A DNA stretch of 64,000 nt from Hydrogenophaga sp. Root209 (GCF_001428625.1 NZ_LMIE01000012.1:388900-452899); one strand, 5' to 3'. Counted from the stretch's first letter, positions 27,308-37,089 are shown. The notes: generated by a model from the sequence alone, not told the origin. Translations and numbers: made by a program.

Positions 27308-28521
27308 GCAGCCACCCCCGGACGCGGGCGGCCCAACCACTTTTCGGCCAGCTGCACCCAGTAGGTGGCACCCAGCGGAATCAGGTCGTCGTTGAAGTCG
27401 TAGCTCGGGTTGTGCAGCATGCAGGGGCCACCGCCGTGGCCCATCTCGCGGTGCGCGCCGTCGCCGTTGGCAATGAAGGCGTAGCAGCCCGGGCGCGCCT
27501 GCAGCATGTAGGCGAAATCTTCGGCGCCCATGGTGGGTTCCTGCTCGACCACGCGATCAGCGCCCACGATCTCGGCCATCACCTCGCGCGCGAACGCGGT
27601 CTCGGCGGCATGGTTGATGGTGGGCGGGTAGTTGCGTTTGAACTGGAATTCGACCGTGGCGCCGAAGGCCGCGCTGGTGTGTTCGGCAATCTCCTGCATG
27701 CGGCGCTCGATCATGTCGAGCACCTCGTAGGTGAAGGTGCGCACCGTGCCCTGGATCTCGCAGCTGTCGGGCACCACGTTGGTGGCCTCGCCGGTGTGGA
27801 TCATGGTGACCGAGATCACGCCGGCGTCCACCGGCTTCTTGTTGCGCGAGATGATGGTCTGGAAGGCCATCACCATCTGGCAAGCCACGGGCACCGGGTC
27901 GATGCCGTTGTGGGGGAGCGCAGCGTGCGAACCCTTGCCGCGGATCGTGATGTGAAATTCGTTGCTCGACGCCATCACCGGGCCGGCGCTCGCGGCGAAC
28001 GTGCCCACCGCCATGCCGGGCCAGTTGTGCATGCCGAACACCGACTCCACCGGGAATTGCTCGAACAAGCCGTCCTTGATCATCTCGCGCGCGCCGCCAC
28101 CGCCTTCTTCGGCCGGCTGGAAGATCAGGTAGACCGTGCCGTCGAAATTGCGGTGCTTGGCAAAGTGCTGCGCCGCGCCGAGCAGCATGGCGGTGTGGCC
28201 GTCGTGGCCGCAGGCGTGCATCTTGCCTGCGTGCTGACTGGCGTGGGCAAACGTGTTGTGCTCCTGCATGGGCAGGGCGTCCATGTCGGCGCGCAGGCCA
28301 ATGGCCCGACCGCTCTTGCCGCCGTCGCGCCCATGAACGATGCCCACCACGCCGGTGGTGCCCATGCCACGGTGCACGGGAATACCCCATTCGGTGAGCT
28401 TGTCCGCCACCACATCGGCGGTGCGCACCTCCTTGAAACAGAGTTCGGGGTGGGCGTGGAGGTCGCGGCGCACAGCCGCAATGCTGGCGGCCTGCGTGAG
28501 GATGGAGTCGATGAGTTTCAT
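27304..28521 (-). CDS. M20 family amidohydrolase (aminoacylase/hippurate hydrolase-like)
   Basis: 405 residues. M20D features: RRDLHAHPELCF at the N-terminus, CGHDGHTAMLLGAA with metal-binding residues, EEGGGGAREMI, and GAEDFAYML near the end. These enzymes split N-acyl or N-benzoyl amino acids; the exact substrate is not evident. Start at MKLIDSIL (28521). Forms a coupled pair with the DUF2817 peptidase, suggesting joint processing of modified peptides or amides. Confidence 0.9.
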   Translation of the reverse strand: MKLIDSILTQAASIAAVRRDLHAHPELCFKEVRTADVVADKLTEWGIPVHRGMGTTGVVGIVHGRDGGKSGRAIGLRADMDALPMQEHNTFAHASQHAGKMHACGHDGHTAMLLGAAQHFAKHRNFDGTVYLIFQPAEEGGGGAREMIKDGLFEQFPVESVFGMHNWPGMAVGTFAASAGPVMASSNEFHITIRGKGSHAALPHNGIDPVPVACQMVMAFQTIISRNKKPVDAGVISVTMIHTGEATNVVPDSCEIQGTVRTFTYEVLDMIERRMQEIAEHTSAAFGATVEFQFKRNYPPTINHAAETAFAREVMAEIVGADRVVEQEPTMGAEDFAYMLQARPGCYAFIANGDGAHREMGHGGGPCMLHNPSYDFNDDLIPLGATYWVQLAEKWLGRPRPGVAA

Positions 28522-28673
28522 GAGGACCTTTGCGCGCCGTGACAAGGGCGTCGAAAACAAAAAGGTCATGGTATCGAAGACCTGCAAGCGCCGAGGCTGC
28601 GCAGGAGACACCCCCATCGTCAGGTGGGCCACTTGAGCGGCCGTGACCACCATTGGCCGCAAGGCACGCCGGC

Positions 28674-29825
28674 CTACCGGCGAATGCGACCGTCTTCGGT
28701 CAGCAGCGTGAGTTCAACAAACCGGGAGCCGGTGTGTTTTGTCGGTCCGAAGTCCACCGGAAACCCGCCCAGATTCACGTTCTGCATGCCCTGCACGGCG
28801 TTGATGAAACCCTCACGCGTGAGGGCTCTCCCCGCGCGACGCACACCTTCGGTGAACACCTTGGCGGCGACGAAACCTTCCATGCCCGAGTAGTTGGGCT
28901 CGACGCCCCGCTTCTCCTTGATGGTCGCCAGGTACTCACCCGAGAGCGGTGTGGCCGGCGTGTAGGGGAACGGCATCACCTGGCTCACAGACACCCCGCG
29001 CGCCTCGGCGCCCAGCTCGTCGATGAGGGCCTGGGTCCCCACGAACGAGACGTTGTAGAAGTTGCCGCTGAACCCGGCACGGCGCGCCTGCCGCACAAAC
29101 GTGGCCACCGCCTTGTACGCTCCGATCTGCACGATGGCCTCGGGCTTCTGGGCCATGATGTCCTTCACCGCCTGCCCCACTTCGATCGTGTTGCGCTCCA
29201 CCGTGCCCAGGGCCACCGGCTCCATGGTCATGGCCGTCATGGCCCGCGTGACGCCGTCCAGACCGGTCTTGCCGTAGGCGTCGTTCTGGTAGAAGACCGC
29301 GATTTTCTTGATGCCGGTGGAGGTGATCTGGCGAACGATGGCGGCCGTCTCGTCAAAGTAGGAGGCGCGCACATGGATGGCGTAGCGGTTGAACGGTTCG
29401 CGCAACGCCTGCGCGCCGGTGAACGGCGCGAAGAACGGCACCTTGGCGGTGGTGGCCAGCGGCAGGGCGGCCAGGCTCGTGGGCGTGCCGATGTAGCCAA
29501 ACAGGGCGAACACGTCGTCAGCAATGAGCTGGCGGGTGTTGGCGGCGCAGCGCTCGGGCTCGTAGCCGTCGTCCAGCCGCTTGATCTCGATCGTGCGGCC
29601 GTTGACCCCGCCTTTGGCGTTGACCGTGTCGAAGTAGGCCTGCGCGCCCAGATGGAACTGCAAGCCCAGCTGCACGGCCGCGCCGGTGAAGGGTGCGGAC
29701 TGCCCCAGGACGATGCGGGCGTCGGTCAAGGCGGCGCTCTGCGCGCTGGCGGATGCGCCCCAGGAAGCCAGGGCCCCCGAGCCAACCAGCTTGCACACTT
29801 GGGATAGGGCTTCACGACGCTGCAT
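28674..29825 (-). CDS. ABC transporter substrate-binding protein (branched-chain amino acid type)
   Basis: 383 residues of the type I periplasmic-binding fold (LivJ/PBP1 family): LGQSAPFTGAAVQLG, DDGYEPERCAANTRQLI, GIKKIAVFYQNDAYGKTGLDG are characteristic. The N-terminus MQRREALSQVCKLVGSGALASWG is a signal peptide with a twin-Arg flavour. No permease or ATPase gene lies nearby, so this is an orphan binding protein of the kind abundant in Comamonadaceae. Divergent from the molybdoenzyme, 96 bases apart. Confidence 0.9.
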   Translation of the reverse strand: MQRREALSQVCKLVGSGALASWGASASAQSAALTDARIVLGQSAPFTGAAVQLGLQFHLGAQAYFDTVNAKGGVNGRTIEIKRLDDGYEPERCAANTRQLIADDVFALFGYIGTPTSLAALPLATTAKVPFFAPFTGAQALREPFNRYAIHVRASYFDETAAIVRQITSTGIKKIAVFYQNDAYGKTGLDGVTRAMTAMTMEPVALGTVERNTIEVGQAVKDIMAQKPEAIVQIGAYKAVATFVRQARRAGFSGNFYNVSFVGTQALIDELGAEARGVSVSQVMPFPYTPATPLSGEYLATIKEKRGVEPNYSGMEGFVAAKVFTEGVRRAGRALTREGFINAVQGMQNVNLGGFPVDFGPTKHTGSRFVELTLLTEDGRIRR

Positions 29826-29921
29826 GCGGATACTCCTGATATGCTGATTTGGACACCGAGCAGGGTAAAGCAAGCGCCCTGCCATCCCGACGTACCGACT
29901 CCTTTTGGCAACACCCATCCG

Positions 29922-31964
29922 ATGAACACGACTGCGCTCACGATCCGCGGTGCCTGTCCCCACGATTGCCCCGACACCTGTTCCCTGGTCACCACGGTGG
30001 AGGGCGGCGTGGCCGTGCGGGTGCAGGGCAACGCCGACCACCGACACACCGACGGCGTGCTGTGCACCAAGGTGTCGCGCTACACCGAGCGCACCTACCA
30101 CCCCGAGCGCCTGCTGCACCCGCTCAAACGCACCGGCCCCAAGGGCAGCGGGCAGTTCGAACGCGTGAGCTGGGACGACGCATTGGACACGATTGCCGAC
30201 CGCCTGAAGACCATTGCGGCCCGAGACCCGCAGGCCGTTCTGCCGTACAGCTACGCCGGCACCATGGGGCAGGTGCAGGGTGAAGGCATGGCCGCGCGCT
30301 TTTTCCACCGGCTCGGCGCCTCGTTTCTGGAGCGCACCATTTGTGCATCGGCTGGCGGCGAGGCGCTGGTGCAGACGCTGGGTGGCAAGGTCGGCATGAA
30401 GGTGGAGCACTTTGCGACATCGAAGTTGATCCTGATCTGGGGCAGCAACTCCATCGGCAGCAACCTGCATTTCTGGCGTCTGGCCCAGCAAGCCAAGCGC
30501 GACGGCGCGCGGCTGGTCTGCATCGATCCGCGTCGTTCAGAGACGGCTGAGAAGTGCCACGAACACATCGCCCTGCGCCCGGGCACCGACGCGGCGTTGG
30601 CACTCGCGCTCATGCACCAGCTCATCACGCACGACTGGCTGGACCACGACTACATAGCGCAGCACACGCTGGGCTGGGAGGGTCTTCGCGAGCGCGCGCT
30701 GCAGTGGCCCCCCGAGCGCGCGGCACAGGTGTGCGGCATCCCGGTGCAGCAGATCACCGATCTGGCGCGCGCATACGGCACCACCAAGCCGGCCGCCATC
30801 CGCCTGAACTACGGCATGCAGCGCGTGCGCGGCGGCGGCAACGCGGTGCGTGCCATCGCCTGCCTGCCCGCGCTGGTGGGCGCCTGGCGCCAGCCCGCGG
30901 GCGGCTTGCTGCTCTCCAGCTCGGGCCAGTTCCCGGTGGACCGCGCAGCCCTGCACCGGCCCGACCTGCTGGCCGGCAGAAGCCCGCGCACCATCAACAT
31001 GAGCACCATCGGCAACGATCTGCTCAACGAAGGTTCGACCGGCTTCGGGCCCAAGATCGAAGCGCTGATCGTCTACAACAGCAACCCGGTGGCGGTGGCA
31101 CCCGAATCGGGCAAGGTGGTGCAAGGCTTCCTGCGCGAGGGCCTGTTCACCGTGGTGCTGGAGCATTTCAAAACCGACACCGCCGACCACGCCGACATCA
31201 TCCTGCCGGCCACCACGCAGCTGGAGCACTGGGACATCCACACCAGCTACGGTCACACCGACGTGCTGCTCAACCGCCCGGCCATCGCACCGGTGGGCGA
31301 GGCCCGCACCAACACCGACATCTTCCGCGCGCTGGCCGCGCGCATGGGCTTTGACGATCCGTGTTTTCAGGACGACGACGAGACCCTGTGCCGCACCGCA
31401 TTTGGCAACGCGGTGGATTTCCAGCAACTGCTCGACCAGGGTTTCACCACCCTGCCGGTGCCCGAAGCACCGTATGCCAACGGCGGCTTCCCCACGCCTT
31501 CGGGCCGCTGCGAGTTCTTCAGCACGCGCCTGGCCGCGCAGGGCATGGACGGCCTGCCCGACCACCTGCCCAACCACGAACTGCAAGGCTCGTCGCCGGC
31601 CTACCCGCTGGCCATGATCTCGCCACCGGCGCGCAACTTCCTCAACTCCAGCTTCGTCAACGTGCAGAGCCTGCGCGACATCGAAGGCGAACCGTTGCTG
31701 GAGATCCACGCCGACGACGCCGCCCTGCGCGGCATCGAGACTGGCCATATGGTGCGTGTGTTCAACGACCGTGGCGAATACCGCTGCAAGGCCAAGGTGT
31801 CGACACGGGCGCGGCCCGGCGTGGTCAACGGCCTGGGCATTTGGTGGCGCAAGCTCGGACCAGCGGGCACCAACGTGAACGAAGTCACCAGCCAGCAGCT
31901 CACCGACATGGGTCGTGGTCCGGTGTTCTACGACTGTCTGGTCGAAGTGGCCAGCGTGCCCTGA
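29922..31964 (+). CDS. Molybdopterin-dependent oxidoreductase
   Basis: 680 residues of the bis-MGD (DMSO reductase) family. An N-terminal [4Fe-4S] site C12-x3-C16-x3-C20 and C48; WGSNSIGSN and CIDPRRSETAEKC bind the pterins; VYNSNPVAVAPESGKV and PTPSGRCEFFS are typical later segments; the C-terminal domain has INDGDxV-like RVFNDRGEYRCKAKV. No Tat or other signal peptide, so cytoplasmic. No partner ferredoxin-type subunit or membrane anchor is adjacent. Substrate unknown. Confidence 0.9.
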   Translation: MNTTALTIRGACPHDCPDTCSLVTTVEGGVAVRVQGNADHRHTDGVLCTKVSRYTERTYHPERLLHPLKRTGPKGSGQFERVSWDDALDTIADRLKTIAARDPQAVLPYSYAGTMGQVQGEGMAARFFHRLGASFLERTICASAGGEALVQTLGGKVGMKVEHFATSKLILIWGSNSIGSNLHFWRLAQQAKRDGARLVCIDPRRSETAEKCHEHIALRPGTDAALALALMHQLITHDWLDHDYIAQHTLGWEGLRERALQWPPERAAQVCGIPVQQITDLARAYGTTKPAAIRLNYGMQRVRGGGNAVRAIACLPALVGAWRQPAGGLLLSSSGQFPVDRAALHRPDLLAGRSPRTINMSTIGNDLLNEGSTGFGPKIEALIVYNSNPVAVAPESGKVVQGFLREGLFTVVLEHFKTDTADHADIILPATTQLEHWDIHTSYGHTDVLLNRPAIAPVGEARTNTDIFRALAARMGFDDPCFQDDDETLCRTAFGNAVDFQQLLDQGFTTLPVPEAPYANGGFPTPSGRCEFFSTRLAAQGMDGLPDHLPNHELQGSSPAYPLAMISPPARNFLNSSFVNVQSLRDIEGEPLLEIHADDAALRGIETGHMVRVFNDRGEYRCKAKVSTRARPGVVNGLGIWWRKLGPAGTNVNEVTSQQLTDMGRGPVFYDCLVEVASVP

Positions 31965-31971
31965 GGTCGCC

Positions 31972-33063
31972 ATGAAGCGGTTGCCGGCACTCGCATTCAT
32001 GGCCATGCTGAGCGCCGGCTGCGCGAGCAACACGGCTGGCGTGGGCTACTACTGGCAGTCGGTCAGCGGGCACCTGAAACTGATGCAGGCCGCGCGCCCG
32101 GTCGACGACTGGCTGGCCGACGAAGCCGCTCCGTCCAGACTCAAGGAACGGCTGGAGAAGGCCCGGCGCATCCGCCAGTTCGCGGTGAGCGAGCTCGCCC
32201 TGCCCGACAACGCCAGCTACCACCGCTACGCCGACCTGCAGCGACGCGCCGCTGTCTACAACGTGGTGGCCGCACCTGCGCTCTCGCTCACACTGGAGAC
32301 CTGGTGCTTCCCGGTGGCGGGTTGCGTGGGCTACCGCGGCTACTTTCTGGAGTCGGATGCACGGTCCTTCGCCGACAGCCTGGACGAGGCGCTGGAGGTG
32401 GCGGTTTACCCGGTTCAGGCCTACTCCACCCTGGGCTGGATGAACTGGGCCGGCGGCGACCCGCTGCTCAGCACCTTCATCACGTACCCCGAGGGCGAGC
32501 TCGCGCGCATCATCTTCCACGAGCTCTCGCACCAGGTGGTCTACGTACAGAACGACACCGCGTTCAACGAGTCGTTCGCCACCACGGTCGAGCGGCTTGG
32601 CGGGGCCCGGTGGCTCAACCGGTCAACCGACCAGGCCCGCGCCGACTACGCCACCTTCGACAACCGCCGCCGCGCCTTCCGCGCCCTCACCCGCTCCACC
32701 CGCGAGCGTCTCAAAGCCATTTATGAAGATGCCCACCTGCTGGATGACACCAAGCTGCAACGCAAAGCCGTCGCCATGGCCGATTTCCGGCAACAGTACG
32801 AGCGCCTGAAAGCCGGCTGGAACGGTTACGCCGGTTACGACCCTTTTGTGGCGGCGGCCAACAACGCCACCTTTGCTGCGCAGGCGGCCTACGACGATTG
32901 GGTGCCCGCGTTTGAAGCGCTGTTCGAGCGCGAGGGCCGCGATTTCACGCGGTTTTATGATGCGGTGCGCGCGCTGGCCCATCGCCCGAAAGAAGAGCGC
33001 CAGGCCGCCCTGCGAGAGCTGGCACCAGCCGCCTTCGCAGCCAACCACCACGACTGCCCCTGA
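31972..33063 (+). CDS. Lipoprotein zinc peptidase, putative aminopeptidase family
   Basis: 363 residues with a lipoprotein signal (ALAFMAMLSAGC, Cys at position 17) and a zinc-binding HELSH within RIIFHELSHQVVYV, followed by an NESFATTVE segment that supplies the third ligand (Glu). This matches the COG4324 'predicted aminopeptidase' family. Anchored in the outer or inner membrane facing the periplasm. The ATG at 31972 lies 8 bases after the molybdoenzyme stop. Confidence 0.88.
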   Translation: MKRLPALAFMAMLSAGCASNTAGVGYYWQSVSGHLKLMQAARPVDDWLADEAAPSRLKERLEKARRIRQFAVSELALPDNASYHRYADLQRRAAVYNVVAAPALSLTLETWCFPVAGCVGYRGYFLESDARSFADSLDEALEVAVYPVQAYSTLGWMNWAGGDPLLSTFITYPEGELARIIFHELSHQVVYVQNDTAFNESFATTVERLGGARWLNRSTDQARADYATFDNRRRAFRALTRSTRERLKAIYEDAHLLDDTKLQRKAVAMADFRQQYERLKAGWNGYAGYDPFVAAANNATFAAQAAYDDWVPAFEALFEREGRDFTRFYDAVRALAHRPKEERQAALRELAPAAFAANHHDCP

Positions 33064-33083
33064 CAACAACACGCGAGACACCC

Positions 33084-33407
33084 ATGGCCGACATCCACAT
33101 CGAACGCGATCACCAACTCGGCATGGGCGCTGCGCGCAAACTTGCCTGGCGCTGGGCGGAACAGGCCGAGAACGACTTCGACATGAGTTGCACCTATGAA
33201 GAAGGTGGCGACTGCGACGAAGTGCAGTTCACCCGCTCGGGCGTGAGTGGCACGCTCAAGGTGTCGGCGGAAAAGTTTGAACTCGATGCGCGCCTGGGCT
33301 TCCTGCTGGGCGCCTTCAAGGACCGCATCGAGAGCGAAATCGTGAAGAACCTCGACGAACTGCTGGCGGCGAAGAAGCCGGCCGCCAAAAAGAAGAAGGC
33401 TGGCTGA
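33084..33407 (+). CDS. Polyhydroxyalkanoic acid system family protein
   Basis: 107 residues: MADIHIERDHQLGMGAAR, then a middle EVQFTRSGVSGTLKVSAEKF and a Lys/Ala-rich tail (KKPAAKKKKAG). This is the PHA granule-associated family (COG5504-like) that occurs in PHA-producing proteobacteria; the Lys-rich end suggests contact with nucleic acid or phasins. Follows the peptidase by 20 bases and ends beside the acyl-CoA-binding protein gene. Confidence 0.85.
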   Translation: MADIHIERDHQLGMGAARKLAWRWAEQAENDFDMSCTYEEGGDCDEVQFTRSGVSGTLKVSAEKFELDARLGFLLGAFKDRIESEIVKNLDELLAAKKPAAKKKKAG

Positions 33408-33410
33408 GGA

Positions 33411-33665
33411 TCAGCTCAGGCTCTGGATGAGGTCGATGTACTGCTGCATCGCGTCATCTTTTCCGGTGCCCTTGAAACCGTTCCACGCGTCCCACTTGGC
33501 GCGACCGACCATGTCGCCAAAACCGGGCTTCTTGCCTTCGACATCACCCTCCGTGGCTTGTTTGTACAACGCGTAGATCTTCAACAGCGTCGCGTTGTCG
33601 GGGCGCTCGCTCAGGTTCTTGGAATTCGCCACCGCGGCTTCGAATAGGGACTTGAGATCGGCCAT
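33411..33665 (-). CDS. Acyl-CoA-binding protein
   Basis: 84 residues, full-length ACBP: LKSLFEAAVANSKNL, LLKIYALYKQATEGD (the acyl-CoA-binding Tyr/Lys segment), KPGFGDMVGRAKWDAWNGFKG and a C-terminal helix. ACBPs are common in eukaryotes and patchy in bacteria. Here it faces a wax ester synthase gene across a 134-bp divergent gap and abuts the PHA-system gene, so a role in handling acyl-CoA for storage lipids is likely. Confidence 0.95.
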   Translation of the reverse strand: MADLKSLFEAAVANSKNLSERPDNATLLKIYALYKQATEGDVEGKKPGFGDMVGRAKWDAWNGFKGTGKDDAMQQYIDLIQSLS

Positions 33666-33799
33666 GAATGCTCCTGTTGTTGAAATGATCGCCTGACCAA
33701 CCCGCAGCGGGCTTAGGGCTCTCCCGATATCTTACGGTTGGAGGCCTCTGCACAATAGACCCACAAGCCAAGACCCGCACAGCCACCCGAGGAGCATCC

Positions 33800-35389
33800 A
33801 TGGTTCAACGCGTCGCCGCCCGCAGCGGCACCCCTGCGGCGCGTGCCGCCCGCCCCCGCGCGCCCCGCAAGACCGCCATCAACGGCGCGCCGGCCGGCGT
33901 GCTGCCTGCGGTGAAGCAGGCGCTGTCCAGCACGCTCGGGCTGGAAGGTGAGCGCATGAGCAAGGTCGACACGGCCTGGCTGCGCATGGATTCACCGTCC
34001 AACCTCATGATGATCATGGGTGTGTGGATCCTCAAGCCGGGCATCACCCTGGCGGCCTTGAGCGAGCGGGTGCGGGAGCGGATGCTGCCCTACCGCCGCT
34101 TCGTGCAGGCGGCGCGCGAAGACGCCACCGGCGCCCACTGGATCGACGACGCCGACTTTCGCCTGGACCGCCACGTGGTGGCGCACCGGCTCTCGCGGAC
34201 CGGCGCGCAGAGCGAACAGGACGCCCTGCAGGCCCGCGTGGCCGAGCTCGCCATGCAGCCACTGGACCGGCAGCACCCGCTGTGGCGCTTCGAGTTGATC
34301 GAGCAGTACGACGGTGGCTCGGCGCTGGTCGCACGCATCCACCACTGCATCGCCGACGGCATTGCACTCATCGGGGTGATGATGAGTCTGGTCGACGGTG
34401 GCGGTGCACCGCCGCAGCGCAAGAGCCACAAGACCCCCAAGCCGGGCCTGGACGGGGCCGAAGACTGGGTGGTCGACACGCTGATCCGGCCCTTCGGCGA
34501 CCTCACCGCGAAGGCGCTTGAAGCCGCTGGCGGGGGCGCTGCCAAATCGTTTGCAATGCTGGCGTCACCCCAGCAGAGCCTGACCGACTCGCTCGGCCAG
34601 GCGGTGGATCTGGCCCGCATGGGAGGCCAGCTGGCCAGCGACGTGGCCGCGCTGGCCCTCATGCCCGACGACTCACCCACGCGGCTCAAAGGCCAGCCCG
34701 GCAACACCAAACGCGTGGCCTGGTGCGAACCCATCCCACTGGACGAAGTGAAGGCGATCAGCAAAGCATTGAACTGCTCCGTCAACGACGTGTTGCTGGC
34801 CTGCGTGGCCGGGGCCATCGGCGCCTACCTGAATGCCATGGGCGACGACACGCAGGGCAAGGAGATCCGCGCCATGGTGCCGATCAACCTGCGCCCGATG
34901 GAAGATGCCTGGAAACTGGGCAACCGTTTTGGCCTCGTGCCCCTGGTGCTGCCCATTGGCTGCACCAACCCGGTGGAACGCGTGTTCACCGTGCGTTCGC
35001 GCATGAACGATCTCAAAGGCAGCCTGCAGCCGCTGCTGACCTTCGCCCTGTTGTCGGTGGCTGGCCTGCTGGTCAAGCCTGCGCAGGATGCGCTGCTCAG
35101 CCTGTTTGGCCGCAAGACCACGGCGGTGATGACCAATGTTCCGGGCCCGGTCGCCAAGCTCAAGGTGTGCGGCTCCACGCTGGAGCAAAACATGTTCTGG
35201 GTGCCGCAGACAGGGACCGTGGGGCTGGGTGTGTCGATCCTGAGCTACGGCGGTGGCGTGCAGTTCGGCGTGATGGCGGACACCACGCTGTGCCCGGAGC
35301 CTCAGCGCATCATCGACGCGTTCGAGCCGGAGTTCAGGCGTTTGCTGACCTTGACCTTGATGCTGCCCTGGGGTGAGGCCAAAGCCTAA
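33800..35389 (+). CDS. Wax ester synthase / diacylglycerol acyltransferase (WS/DGAT)
   Basis: 529 residues. The acyltransferase motif HHCIADG at 181-187 (catalytic His182), the PLW at 160-162, [18 protein letters not shown] and NVPGP are all diagnostic. Uses acyl-CoA to esterify fatty alcohols or diacylglycerol. It has an N-terminal basic extension of about 45 residues. Ends with a stop codon overlapping that of coaX (CTAA at 35386-35389, opposite strands). Adjacent to ACBP, consistent with storage-lipid formation. Confidence 0.92.
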   Translation: MVQRVAARSGTPAARAARPRAPRKTAINGAPAGVLPAVKQALSSTLGLEGERMSKVDTAWLRMDSPSNLMMIMGVWILKPGITLAALSERVRERMLPYRRFVQAAREDATGAHWIDDADFRLDRHVVAHRLSRTGAQSEQDALQARVAELAMQPLDRQHPLWRFELIEQYDGGSALVARIHHCIADGIALIGVMMSLVDGGGAPPQRKSHKTPKPGLDGAEDWVVDTLIRPFGDLTAKALEAAGGGAAKSFAMLASPQQSLTDSLGQAVDLARMGGQLASDVAALALMPDDSPTRLKGQPGNTKRVAWCEPIPLDEVKAISKALNCSVNDVLLACVAGAIGAYLNAMGDDTQGKEIRAMVPINLRPMEDAWKLGNRFGLVPLVLPIGCTNPVERVFTVRSRMNDLKGSLQPLLTFALLSVAGLLVKPAQDALLSLFGRKTTAVMTNVPGPVAKLKVCGSTLEQNMFWVPQTGTVGLGVSILSYGGGVQFGVMADTTLCPEPQRIIDAFEPEFRRLLTLTLMLPWGEAKA

Positions 35390-36156
35390 GCCAAGGCCAG
35401 GCGGCGCGCAGCCATCTCCAGCAGCCCGTCAAAGATCAGACCCTCCACCAGCTCGACCTGCAGCGCCATGCTCGGGGCCATCTTCCAGCCGGCACCGCCG
35501 GTCATGAAACACACCGGTTCATCGCCGCAATGGCGGCGCAGGTTGTCCACCATGCGCTGCACCGCGCCGGCAATGGCAAAGGTGCCGCCGCTGGTGAGCG
35601 CGTCGCTGGTGTTGGTGGGGAAGTCGCGCACCTCGCCGGTGGGCACGTGCAGGCCGGCCGTGCCGGACTCGAGCGCGCGCAGCATGATGCCGTGGCCCGG
35701 CAGGATGATGCCGCCCAGGAACCGCCCGTCGGTGTCGATGGCCTCCACCGTCACGGCGGTGCCCACCATCACCACCACACAAGGCCGCGCCAGGCCCCGC
35801 GAGACCAAGCGATGGCGCGCGCCGATGATGGCGACCCAGCGGTCCGATCCGAGCCGCGCCGGGTGGTCGTAGCCGTTGGTCACCCCCGCTTCGGCATTGC
35901 TGGAGACCACCCACTGCGGAGTCACGTCCCACAGCTCAAGCTGTTCTTCAACCCGGCGTTTGACCGCATCGCCCGCCACCACACACCCCAACACCCAGCG
36001 CGGCGCGGCCAGGTCGGCCCAATCACCCTCGGCCAGGGTTTCGATGTTTTCGAGGAACTGCGCGCCTTGGGCAATCAGACGCGCACCCGAACGCGGCTCC
36101 TCGTACAAGGCCCATTTGAGGCGGGTGTTGCCAACGTCCAAGGCCAGGAAAGTCAT
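35386..36156 (-). CDS. coaX: Type III pantothenate kinase
   Basis: 256 residues with [11 protein letters not shown] (phosphate-1 motif), [12 protein letters not shown] and [10 protein letters not shown]: the CoaX signature. Catalyses ATP-dependent phosphorylation of pantothenate, first step of CoA synthesis; type III enzymes are typical of Burkholderiales. Overlaps the WS/DGAT stop codon on the other strand. Start at MTFLALDVG (36156). Confidence 0.95.
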   Translation of the reverse strand: MTFLALDVGNTRLKWALYEEPRSGARLIAQGAQFLENIETLAEGDWADLAAPRWVLGCVVAGDAVKRRVEEQLELWDVTPQWVVSSNAEAGVTNGYDHPARLGSDRWVAIIGARHRLVSRGLARPCVVVMVGTAVTVEAIDTDGRFLGGIILPGHGIMLRALESGTAGLHVPTGEVRDFPTNTSDALTSGGTFAIAGAVQRMVDNLRRHCGDEPVCFMTGGAGWKMAPSMALQVELVEGLIFDGLLEMAARRLALA

Positions 36157-36240
36157 GCGCGGATTATGACCACGCAAACCGGGGGGAGTTTGCGCACTGC
36201 AACATCGATAGGAACGCAGCAGCGAAGTGTGGAGTGTGGC

Positions 36241-36326
36241 AACGGGCCAGCCGCCGGGCCGCCCCCAAGGCAGGCCCAGCCCCCTCGGGGGGCAGCGGAC
36301 CACGCGCAGCCGGGGAGCGTGGGGGC
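36241..36326. repeat. Dispersed intergenic repeat, copy B (related core)
   Basis: GCCGCCCCCAAGGCAGG, GCCCCCTCGGGGGGCAGCG and GAGCGTGGGGG in a row, in the 174-bp gap between coaX and the LuxR-type regulator. Shares the C-run/G-run hairpin core and GCG-rich tail with copies A and C but differs in flanks; also could act as terminator for the LuxR gene. Confidence 0.55.
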
Positions 36327-36330
36327 CTAA

Positions 36331-36999
36331 TTAAATCAGACCGATCCAGCAGGCACGTTGCACGGCCGCCAGTTTGTTGTCGGTCTTGAGCTTGCCCATG
36401 GCGTTGGCCAGGTGGTAGTTCACCGTGCGCTCGGAGCAATCCATGCGCGCGGCGGTTTCCCGCGCCGTCAGCCCTTCAAACGCCATGTTCAGGCTTTCCA
36501 GCTCGCGCGGGCTCAGGCCCACGCGCGCTTCAGCGATGGCACGGCGCAGCATGGGCCAGATGTTGAAGGCCGACCAGGCCAGCGCGGCCGCTTCGGAGCG
36601 ATCGGCAAACGCCCGGGGACTGAACATGAAACATTCAAAGGCGCGACCGGCGGGCAGGCTGAATGCCACGCGCACCAGCGTCTGGTAACCGTGCGCAAGC
36701 CACAGGCGTCGCCAGCGGCTGGATTGTTCAAAGACCGATTTGGAGATGTCTTGCCAGGCCACCAGGGGCGCATCACTTTCGCGCCAACTGGCCCCAAAAT
36801 CGCGGCTGTCGGCCAGCGCCTGGGCAGCCGACAGCAATCGGGGGGGGTGCACCGCCAGCACCTCACGCTCGTCTCTTCCGCCGGTGGGCGCCGGGCCCAG
36901 CACCATGACGGCCTCAACGCCCTGGTCATGCAAGGCGCAGACCCAGTCGGCCAGGATACTGTCCAGGCTGACACTGTCAAAGTTGACAGGTAAGGTCAT
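36331..36999 (-). CDS. LuxR-type transcriptional regulator
   Basis: 222 residues. The C-terminal 60 residues are a clear LuxR helix-turn-helix (LSPRELESLNMAFEGLTARETAARMDCSERTVNYHLANAMGKL), close in its RTVNYHLxNAMxKL part to quorum-sensing LuxR proteins. The N-terminal 150 residues have the size and W/D/P/W distribution of an autoinducer-binding domain (SDAPLVAWQD), but the invariant pattern is not intact, so the ligand may not be an AHL. No luxI is present. Divergent from the sensor kinase gene across 90 bp. Start fixed at MTLPVNFDS. Confidence 0.85.
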   Translation of the reverse strand: MTLPVNFDSVSLDSILADWVCALHDQGVEAVMVLGPAPTGGRDEREVLAVHPPRLLSAAQALADSRDFGASWRESDAPLVAWQDISKSVFEQSSRWRRLWLAHGYQTLVRVAFSLPAGRAFECFMFSPRAFADRSEAAALAWSAFNIWPMLRRAIAEARVGLSPRELESLNMAFEGLTARETAARMDCSERTVNYHLANAMGKLKTDNKLAAVQRACWIGLI

Positions 37000-37089
37000 G
37001 GTTTGAAACAGCCTGTTGCACAGACAATGCGGTACGTGTTTGGGCAGCCGGTGCGGGCAACGGGTGCTCGACAATCGAAGGAGTACATA
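37000..37089. promoter_or_regulatory. Divergent promoter region of LuxR gene and sensor kinase
   Basis: 90-bp gap if the kinase starts at the TTG at 37090, which has AAGGAG at 37078-37083 with a 6-base spacing. An earlier TTG at 37003 would make the two start codons nearly touch and has no ribosome-binding site. The gap has TTGCAC and other possible promoter parts, with no strong palindrome. Confidence 0.5.

Noticed and set aside
36331-36999. Classic AHL-type LuxR/LuxI pair
   Set aside because: No luxI-like gene in the window and the ligand-domain pattern is not intact.
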